Shown piece by piece: positions 55,955 through 64,000 of a stretch of DNA of 64,000 nt. Within the stretch, counting starts at the first letter, position 1; the number at the start of each line of letters is the position of its first letter. This DNA is from Sequoia sempervirens. Lineage: Eukaryota > Streptophyta > Pinopsida > Cupressales > Cupressaceae. The stretch lies in NCBI GenBank assembly GCA_007258455.2, contig VDFB02195666.1:62001-126000 (forward strand), given 5' to 3'. The notes below the pieces were generated by a model. It had not been told where the DNA came from. It worked only from the letters and a program-made list of their open reading frames with translations, and ran no database searches. Position numbers and translations under genes: made by a program.

Positions 55955-56148
55955 AGCTTTGATACCATGTTGAAATGCATGGACCAGCTAGGACTTGAAC
56001 CTAAGATCTCCCTCCAGTCAAGTTATATGACCTTCCAATAGATAAATTGAAACTTGTGAACCCTAGACAATATTATTTATATAGAGGCAATTTAATATAA
56101 TAAAATGATACCTTTCTTAATCAATTTAGTAATGTTTCCAATATAGGA
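55955..56148 (-). mobile_element. minus-strand copia: PBS and short 5' LTR
   Basis: The minus strand reads TGGTATCAAAGCT at 55955-55967, directly after an LTR ending ATTTCAACA (55968-55976). A TATA box (TATAAATAATATTG on the minus strand) lies near 56070. The likely LTR start TGTTCCTATATTGG is at about 56148, giving an LTR of only about 180 bp; that boundary is tentative. No 3' LTR was found. Confidence 0.55.
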
Positions 56149-57233
56149 ACAAGGCTCTACCTCCCCCACTATCTATGACTTCACCCTAGAGCCATTGACG
56201 AGAATAATGTTCAATCACGTTTGCTTTCTTGATCTTATATTGTAGTCGTATTGGATGTGGGATAAATCAGGTTGGTGCTTTGCATATTATTTAAAATTAT
56301 AATTTATGCATCTGGTGCGATATTTTTCTTAATATGACTAATTGTTCTTAGTTCTCTTAATGCTTGATGTTCCTCTTACAGGAAAAGGGAGTCTTTGTCA
56401 CTCACTAAAGAAGAATGGACCAAGAAAGAGGTATGACTTTCAAAATCCTTTAATCCATTAATCTTTTCAGTTTTATGATATATAATCTAAGCTTGTCCGT
56501 ATAAATAAAATTTCAGCTTTGTAAATATGAGTAACAGAACTAAAAAATGAGCACGTGAAGACAATATCTAGTTTTTTGCACAATATTGCCTATTATTGAG
56601 CTTTCCGTTAGATGTGTTAAGCCACATGATAGGAAATAATGTTAATTTCTACAAGCAAAAAATGCTATTGGAATTGAAATAAGCAAACCTGTAAAATGCA
56701 TTATGCTATGTGAACTATTTTTTCTTAGACCTAATGCAGTTACAATTGTTTTAGGAAATTTGAAGCAATGGTAATTCAATATCTATTCATTCAATTCCTA
56801 TTCTTGGCAAATATATTAGAAATTAAGCTTGAGGAGACATGATATTCTTATTTTTAGTGCTGTTTTGCTTTTATTCTTCGAGATTGTGTACCTGGCTGGA
56901 AGAAATAATATGTTTTAGCTATTGGGTCTTACATCAGAATCTGCATCAGTTTTTGGATATATGTTGTATACTTTTCATGTTCTATAACCCTTATTTTCAC
57001 CCCAGCATACCTAGGGGAGCCCGAGGTTGGGCCCCAACTAGGGATTATGGGTGTTCATGCATGAGAATTTTTTTCTGGCCACCATTTGTGGTTTTTTCAT
57101 TGCATGGTTTACATCTGTTGTATTACAATGCTACTTATTAGTTTCTGATAGTGATGTGCCTATAAATACTTTTACATGGATTAGGGTTAAGCACAAGTGA
57201 GAATGTCACAACCCAAAGATTGCGAATTAAAAT
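56149..57233. other. unassigned stretch with one possible small exon
   Basis: AT-rich, no clear repeat family. Within it, 56382-56430 is a 49-bp candidate exon flanked by CTTGATGTTCCTCTTACAG and GTATGA, translating KRESLSLTKEEWTKKE. The 100-codon frame at 56839-57141 has no recognisable domain. Confidence 0.25.
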
Positions 57234-57699
57234 TGTTGTGCCCAATCAAACATATTGCTTCATTAAGGCATTTTGTAAAGAGTGGTCAAAGTCTTCTAAA
57301 AATTTTCATCAAAAGTCGAAGTTTCTAAAAATAGACTTGATTCAGGATTTTTTTGGTTTGTTGTCAAATGGATGTTGGCAAAACTTTCTAAAAATAGAAT
57401 CTTTGTTTGGAGGGCTCTAACTGATTTTGATTGGTCGAAAATGCTTCCCAATTAGAATGGTTTGGTTAGAATCGTCAAAGGGACAGGATTTCTTTGATGG
57501 GTTAATTCTGCTTTTTCAGAAGATGAAGCACGAGCTCCAAGGTCATCAATGGAGGATTATCTGCGACCAGGTATCAGATTCAAAATCTCAAATGTTGTGC
57601 AAACAACGTCAAACTATCAACGATTGAGAAGAGGTGAAGTTCACGCGAAACGGAAGCGAATTTGAAAATGGTGAAATCTATAAAAAATTCTAACTTTGG

Positions 57700-58050
57700 G
57701 ATGTCTTGGCGTCCTTGTCTAGTTAGAGCACCTAGCATTTGGTGCCTTAAGTCATTTTTCGGCTTCCATCATTCTTTGTTCGAAAATAGTGAATCTTACC
57801 TGTCAGTAACCTTCAATCGCTGATAAAAGCAACATTAGAGGCTGAGAAAAGTTGGCAAACATATCACTAAGGTTCAGACAGGTTAGTATGCTTAGCATCT
57901 GGATGCAGGTGTTCGTCGTATTATGGAAATTAGTGATCAAAAGACATAGTTGGACAAAGGTGGAGATCAGGGATGAAAGAAAGATTAAAATCATTGAAAT
58001 TTGGGTAAGGCATGGGATGTTAGGCACCCCTGTCAACCAAGGGCGCCTGG
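57700..58050 (+). repeat. unit C decayed GGCGCC-pair repeats
   Basis: Pairs TTGGCGTCC...AGCACCT (57704-57732) and GGCACCCC...AGGGCGCC (58023-58047) are about 315 bp apart. Both are followed by a CTTA(A/G) block, as in unit B. Confidence 0.55.
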
Positions 58051-58898
58051 GTTTTCAACACTTAGAATAGTTTCGACCTTGGCACACCTTTCCAATTTAG
58101 CCTCCGTCGATCACTTCTGGGGTTTGCAATCATGATCAAACAATGTCGAACGCCAATATGAAGTTGGGGATCACTTCAGCAGTGGTCAAACATGAGATTA
58201 CCATGGTCAAACAGATTTTATTAGTTGGCAATACTAGATTACCGGCTCGTCGAAGTCAGAGGCAAGCCTTGCCGGAAGCAGAACCAAGTAAAAGTTGAAA
58301 AATGAAGAAAAATGGCTAACGATGTTGAAGCTTTGTGTGTTTGACAATGTCATCGAATACGTATGCTTTTACCAAGCTTTGCACGTGGAAACCGACTCAG
58401 ATTTTTGCATACAAAGTTTCTATCTTCATGGATAGACTTCAAAATTTTAGGGCTTTGCGAAGAAAGTGCTTTTTCTTCCTAAAACTCTATTTAAGCAAGC
58501 TTTTGGTTTGCATCTGAAGGAGGAAAGATAGAATTTTCTTTTCATCAGGATTTGGAGGCTCAAACGGAGTGCTTTTTCAGTGTTCTTTGTAGATTCGTGA
58601 TTGGGAAGCACAGAGGCACACTTTTTCATGGTCCAATCTTCTAGGGCATTGCATTTCAGAAACAGGTGGTCAGCTTTTTCAGTTTTCGTTGATTTGGGTC
58701 CATCTACTTTTTGCTCCTCTTGAAGATTGAAAATTTTTTATTTCCAAAAATCTGCTTTTTTTGCACTTTTTTGGGAAGCCCTTAGCTTTTTCAAAATCTG
58801 ATGAACTAGGTCTCTTCAGAACGTGATTGTCTACAAAACCTAAACCTCAACTTTTTTCCGGGAATCTGCTTTTTGGAGAGAAATCAACAACTTATATT

Positions 58899-58967
58899 AG
58901 TACTCTTGACAAGGAGGCAGTTACTAGTTTTTTGGCGGATATAGTTTCCCAAATTACCAATGAGTGA
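58899..58967 (+). pseudogene. unit C remnant of the ORF C-terminus
   Basis: The frame STLDKEAVTSFLADIVSQ followed by ITNE and TGA aligns with SINAPDRDIVSNFLADVIEI of B and SALDSDVVNNLVEGLVA of A. Only the last 22 codons remain, so the rest was lost by internal deletion. Confidence 0.7.
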
Positions 58968-59907
58968 GTCACCTTTTTGGGGCAGCGAAGATTTCCAAGA
59001 ATAGAACTAAAAGCAACAATTAACTCGATGCCTTTTTTGAGTTTAACTTGCTATTCTTGTTTCATGCTTATCTATTCTTTGTAAAATAGAATATCAAGTG
59101 TATAGTTGGAACTTTCGCTGCTTTTAAATCAGTTAACTAATTTTAGCAGGTGGTTACTTAGTTGTCTTGTGTTAATTTTAGAAATAAATCTTGTGAGTTG
59201 GCAAGTCTAGTCAGCTTAAAGCAAGGAGATTTAAGGGTTACCTACTCCTTGTTTGTGTACAAATAAGGGCAGCCTTTCCCATTATTTTCAAACTATTATT
59301 GTAAGAGCTAATTTGTAAGCCTGTATTGCTGCAAATTGTTGTTCAGTTTCTGTTCAACTTGTGTCAACTGTAATCTAGTGTTTGATCACACATTGTAAGC
59401 CTGTCTTTGCTACAATCTGCTGTCCCAGAAGTGTAACTGCTGTTAGAAACTGAGAAAAGTGAAAACTTATGCCTTCTTTGCTTTGATTTATTCTCTCGAT
59501 CTCTTTCAGTTTCTTGTCTTATGTGTTTTGCATGTATAATTGTTATTTCAGCTTACAAGTACAATGAGTCTTCAGGTGTGATCTAGAAGTAAGTTTATTT
59601 AAGCTTTTGTGTTAATCAAATCATTCCTCATTCACTTCTGACTCTCAAGCTCTGAGTTTACTTGAGTTGTCAGATCTCAGAAGTGTCTATAGTTTAGGCC
59701 TAGTTGTAGTTTGAAGTTTTGGAAAAGAGAACCTCAGCTACGACGCAAAGAATTTATAACCTTGTGCAGATTGGCAGTAGTTTAGTATTCTTTTTGAGCA
59801 TCATTAGCGAAGAGGGAGCTTCCCCTCCTAATTTGAAGAGCAGTTTAACTATGCATAGCAGTCCGTTTCTAATCCGCATTCCAGAGGTGTGAATTGAAAC
59901 ACTGACA

Positions 59908-61863
59908 ACTTTTTTATAAATTTAACCTTTTTTTAATTTATTTGTGGAAGATAACTTGTAATTAATCTGAATTATTTATTTCTATATCGTCTTTCAAACT
60001 GTAGTTACATTTTACTTTATAGTACACTCTAGGTTTAAATTTGCAACTATGCATTGATATATATAGAGCAACATTCCTATTTAACATATTTGATTATATC
60101 AAAGAAAATCAGTTTAGTCCTACAAGAATGTATTCAACACATACAATTTGTCTTTAATAGTGAAATAAATTGGCTTCTCAAAAAGATGTAGAAATGCATT
60201 ATAAATCAGCAAATGAATTTCTTTATAATTCCAAACAAAAGGGTTCAAATGTCACATATATAAATCTGACCAGAATATTGACAATCCCAATTATAACTAG
60301 AAATGCTAAGATCTTATTACAGAAATAGTGCACAAGTATATTATTGAATTAACTAATTTTTCCAGCAATATAACAAGTCTACATGTTCCTAAACAGATCC
60401 ATGAATAGTCTTAGTCATAAATTTGTTCCAACTCTTTCATATTCACAAAGATCAGTAATTACAGCACTAAGAAATATGATAACAATATTTAGGTAACAAG
60501 TACAATTGAATTCATAATCCACTTTCAGCTGCCATACACATGAAGTCTACAATATATTTTGTCAGAGTATACTATCACAAATGATTTTATCCTTTTTCAA
60601 ATCATCATATCATAGAGATTAGACATAACTTGTAGATTATGGTTTTGATTAGTCAATATTCAGAGTTCATATGCAAATCTTGAATAAAAGACAGTTACCG
60701 CAATCACAAATGAATTATTTTCTTTTTTTAATATTGCATAGAATGTAGCATACTAAATATCAATTGAATGAGAGAGAGAAAGAGCATCAAAATCAGCCAT
60801 AGAGAACTACAACTCCCCCATTTACCACCTCAAAAGGTGGGACTCGACCCTTCACAGATGAGGTTAGAACAGCATACAGTAATATCTCCTTTGAAAATTT
60901 TAATCAAACATGCATTTTTTGTGATTCCTTTCTATACAACAATAGGGCATAAACAAGACTATCAAATAACAGCAATATTAAATTGAATGATGAAACTCTC
61001 ATATTTGGTTTTATTTATTACAGCTTCTGGAAAACAGATTATAAATGTTGATATATTGAATCAGACAACAATCATAAACAAATTTTAAATATTTAAATCA
61101 GCAAAACCTCAAACAATAATTTCAGAATATATTAATTCACAAAATATCCACTCACATGTACCATACTTCTGTATGGATGCTGGAGGATTAGATGGTGGTG
61201 GCAATAACAAATCTATACACAATAGATGTATGTATGTCACTGGTACAGATGAGCAAGTGTTTAGATTACTGTGTAGTAGTAGCACAACAACAAATTCCTT
61301 CGCTTTTGTCGATTTTTCCTTGAAAATTAGATTTGGAACTTGTTAGCAACCTTTGTCACGAAAATTTTTCTCCAAAATGCTCTTTATTTACTTGAAATTG
61401 GAATTAAACTAGTGAAATTCAACACCAATGTGATCCCTAGATGGAATCAACTCACTTGGACAAGAGGGTTTTCGTTCTTCAATCCCAAATGGAAACCAAG
61501 AAGATTTTCATCCTCCAAATTCTTGCACGCCAAGGGTTTTCATTCTCAAATGAGAAGATTAACACAAGTCCTCAAGCTCGAAAAAAAGATTTGATTGCAA
61601 TAACAAAAATGGATGAGTCCTTTAATCAATTCACCATCCTTTTATAAATTCCTTTTTGGGCCCTTTAATTTGAATTTTCTTTTCCCTCCAAAGTGTTTAA
61701 AAACACTTTTTAAATAAGTTGCTCTTTTAAAAATAAAGCTACTGATACCAACTTAAAATATTATTATTAATCATTTCCCTCATTTTATCTTTTTGCCCAC
61801 GGGAAATGAAGAAATAGACTATGAGTTCCCTTGATTAATTTAATTTTGAAAAGGGGACATGAT
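59908..61863 (-). repeat. G5 3' LTR and undefined flank
   Basis: The minus strand starts TATCATGTCCCC at 61863, a decayed form of TGTCATGTCCCC, right after the G5 chromodomain remnant. The lower end was not located. At the S1 length (about 1.9 kb) it would fall close to the end of unit C. The sequence is AT-rich with no credible gene. Confidence 0.5.
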
Positions 61864-62148
61864 AGTTTGCTCTTTTTCGAATTGCTCGCCCTCAAGCAAT
61901 TGCAGATTTGTATGCTCGAGTTTCTTGACACCTTCCCATGTAGTATCTTTAGCTAGGAGACTCTTCCAACACACCAAATATTTTGTTATGCTTTCGTTTC
62001 TCAATTTTCTTTCTAGTGTCTATGATGAATTTTGGTACCAATATCAACTTACCTTCATCATCTAGAGGAGGCAACTCTGTTAAAGAAGTGATGTACTGTC
62101 CAAGTGCGGCAATTCAAGGCAAGCTCATAATGAACTTTCTCAATCCTC
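61864..62148 (-). pseudogene. G5 integrase C-terminus and chromodomain remnant
   Basis: The minus strand reads [34 protein letters not shown] and NLQLLEGEQFEK in different frames, matching the region between integrase and the 3' LTR of G2. The TTGCTTG...GAGCAA hairpin-like sequence is present in decayed form near 61881-61900. The G5 integrase frame resumes here after the ndhH insert. Confidence 0.7.
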
Positions 62149-62155
62149 CACATAG

Positions 62156-62574
62156 TCTTGTAATGCCTACTCCCACCACTCGTTTCAAAAAGATAGGATT
62201 GCATGTAATAAGCCTTTCATATTCTGTCACTTTTGGAAAGAAATAATAGCAAAAATCTAAGCATTTATCTATCCAACCGTAGGGTAAATCTACAACTACT
62301 CCTCCAATACGAAAATAATTATGCACCATTCGCATGCTCGTGGCAGCCTCAAATAAATCATATATCATTTTCCTTTCTCTTAAAATATAAAAGAAAGGAG
62401 TTTGTGCACCAATATCAGCCATGAAAGGTCCAAGCCATAACAAATGAGAAGTTATACGGCTTAACCCTAGCATAATCACTCTGATATAGCTAGCCCTTTT
62501 AGGTATTTGAATATTTTCCAATTTTTCTAGCACATTAATCGTTATCGCCTCTATGAACATAGTAGCTAAATAAT
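62156..62574 (-). pseudogene. ndhH: nuclear copy of a plastid ndhH fragment
   Basis: About 139 codons of plastid NAD(P)H dehydrogenase subunit H are open on the minus strand: [34 protein letters not shown]-like [37 protein letters not shown] and [14 protein letters not shown], ending [13 protein letters not shown]. Both gene ends are missing, and several conserved residues are changed (LGLSRIT for LELSRIA). It is inserted in the G5 integrase between 7-bp copies of CACATAG (62149-62155, 62575-62581). The intact protein is part of the thylakoid NDH complex; this fragment is not a gene. Confidence 0.92.
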
Positions 62575-62581
62575 CACATAG

Positions 62582-63660
62582 AGGTGAGGCTTGTGCTTCT
62601 TAGCTCCACTTCTCTTGGGAGAGGATTGCTTGTAAGGCTACAATTTAGGAAAACCATATCTCCAACCTCAAAAGTTTGGTTAGTGTAGTGGCGATCTGCA
62701 TGCATCTTTTGTTGATTTTGTGTTTGTTGGAGATTTTTCTGAAGTGAATTCAATGTTTCGTGGCTTTGCTCAACCAAGTGTCTTGTGCTTGACACTCTAT
62801 AATATGTGATAACCAAAACCACAAAAGTTAGTGCATTGTATCTATATAAAGCCCTAAATAGAGTCACACCAATGGACATATGATGTGAAATATTGTAGCA
62901 ATGCTACCCTAGATAGAGCCAATTGATCCATGCAATTTGTTGTTTTCCTACATAATTTTTCAAACACTCTCCAATCCGCTTATTCACAATTTTTGTTTGC
63001 CCATTTGTTTTGGGTGTGATAACTAGTGTTCTGCGTCAACTCGATTCTTGCCAAACGAAAGAGTTCATGCCAAAATAAATTGAGGAACTTATTGTCTCTT
63101 TCATGCACTATGTTCTTAGGCAATACATGAAGCTAAAAAACAACCTAGTTGCTTGTGGTGCCTTAAACTCCAAAGATATAGAAAAGAAGTAAGCATATCT
63201 AGCGAGTCTATCAACTATAACAAATATACAATCCTTATCATGAAATCTTGGAAGGCTGGTGATGAAGTCCATTGAAAAACACTTATTTTTTATGGGGAAT
63301 TGGTAAGGGTTGTAACAAACCTATTGGAAACACATGTTTTGTCCTATTTTGTTGGCATGTAATACATTCTTTGACGTGTTTGAGGACATCTCCTTTGAGC
63401 CCTTTCCATGAAAACCTTCCCTTGATTTGTTTGTATGTTTTGAAGTATCTTGGGTGACTACTTAAGTGTGTATCATGAGTTGCACTCGAGACTTTCTTCA
63501 TTACTTTTGATTTTGGAACAAGATATATCCTATCATTATAAAAGATGAGATCATTTTCTACCATATATCTATGATCTTGTAATTTGCTCGCAAGAACATT
63601 AGTAGTAAATGCATACTCTGCTATTATAGTAATCCTCCAATCAACATATATGCCAAACAT
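62582..63660 (-). pseudogene. G5 integrase
   Basis: From 63660 down: SKVMKKVSSATHDTHLSSHP and RYFKTYKQIKGRFSWK, the zinc-binding end VKECITCQQNR, then SMDFITSLPRF (about 63260) and VDRLARYAYFF. The second acidic site reads VHERDNKFL (Glu for Asp) near 63100. The third reads TNGQTKIVNK with codon AAA at 62991-62993. The C-terminal MHADRHYTNQTFEVGDMVF is at about 62640-62700. Broken by several stops and then by the ndhH insert. Confidence 0.85.
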
Positions 63661-63768
63661 AGAGCATAAAGTTGGTTTTTTGGTTAAGGCATCTATTATA
63701 ATATTGTTCTTACTCTAAACATACTCTATATCAAAATCACAATCTTGAAGCTCACTCACCCATTTCTT

Positions 63769-64000
63769 CTATTTGTCATTCAAATCCCTCTGGTTGATGA
63801 ATTTCAAGTTGTTGTGGTCGGTCTTAACCACAAATCTACCACAAACCAAATAATGCTTGAATTTGGCCAAATCATGCATAATGGCCAACATCTCCTTAAC
63901 ATAGATTGAGAATCCCTTTTTTGTCTCCTTGAGCATTTGACTCTCAAATGCTATGGGATGCCCATTCTGCATCAAAATTTCCCACATCCCCTTTTTTGAA
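63769..64000 (-). pseudogene. G5 RNase H, partial at window edge
   Basis: The frame EILMQNGHPIAFESQMLKE, FSIYVKEMLAIMHDLAKFKH, VVKTDHNNLKFINQRDLNDK matches the RNase H of G2. It runs off the right end of the window, so RT of this element lies beyond 64000. Confidence 0.85.

Larger units (their letters stand above)
57234..59907 (+). mobile_element. unit C: internally deleted relative of A and B
   Basis: The left end TGTTGTGCCC...TTAAGGCATTTTG matches the A left end, and the right block CCCCTCCTAATTTGAAGAGC...CCAGAGGTGT matches A and B. Order: CTAAAAATAG boxes (57325, 57388), decayed GGCGCC pairs (57706, 58023), CTCTATTTAAGC (58485), 123-bp-type repeats (58.6-58.87 kb), ORF remnant, TACAAATA box (59258), end. 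The ORF is reduced to its last 22 codons. Flanks AAAAT and ACTTT show no convincing target duplication. Confidence 0.7.

Noticed and set aside
60000..61850. Small ORFs in the AT-rich region left of G5
   Set aside because: They are short, overlap in several frames and show no domains. The region is probably LTR.

Overview
This is repeat-dominated plant nuclear DNA. It holds nested Ty3/gypsy and Ty1/copia LTR retrotransposons whose primer-binding sites match the 3' end of initiator tRNA-Met (TGGTATCAGAGC and variants). A 419-bp piece of the plastid gene ndhH is also present. I found no complete host gene. Element density, depth of nesting and long decayed LTRs suggest a large-genome seed plant, perhaps a conifer, but the sequence alone does not fix the species.

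Layout. 1-2280: end of an unknown minus-strand LTR element, then a GC-rich cryptic repeat. 2280-7481: decayed plus-strand gypsy element 'G4' (Tat-like) with the domain order gag, protease, archaeal-type RNase H, reverse transcriptase (RT), RNase H, integrase. 7482-18839: unit 'A' (TG...CA ends, internal ORF), split by a copia element at 8962-13704 (5-bp target duplication CCAGT/CTAGT). 19019-19170 and 50261-54112: ORF 'D', a distant relative of the A ORF. D is interrupted by minus-strand chromovirus 'G3' (3' LTR 19171-28726, pol 28802-31074 and 38819-38881, PBS 41261-41274, 5' LTR 41277-50260). G3 itself carries three insertions: non-autonomous gypsy 'G1' in its 3' LTR (21416-28459, duplication TCTTG), chromovirus 'G2' in its RT (31075-38818, duplication ACAAA), and unit 'B' in its 5' LTR (43027-49616, duplication AAGCT). 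A solo LTR 'S1' (52015-53899, duplication ATCAG) splits D a second time. 55256-56148: start of a minus-strand copia element. 57234-59907: unit 'C', an internally deleted relative of A and B. About 61863-64000: minus-strand chromovirus 'G5', whose integrase region carries the ndhH insert at 62156-62574 (duplication CACATAG).

Most unusual content. (1) The A/B/C family: about 6.6-kb units with TGTTG...CAACA ends and no second LTR. Each has an ORF of about 985 codons, a promoter-like box before it and another after it, and two kinds of tandem repeat upstream. (2) G1: a young element (I found only two differences between its LTRs) with an uninterrupted 875-codon ORF. The ORF joins a gag zinc knuckle to a long acidic protein I do not recognise, and there is no pol. 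(3) MEF2-type CTA(A/T)4TAG boxes shared by several unrelated LTR families. (4) All four integrase cores that can be read have Lys in place of the catalytic Glu.

None of the autonomous elements looks functional: all carry stops, frameshifts or lost catalytic residues. G1 is the only element with an intact ORF and near-identical LTRs.
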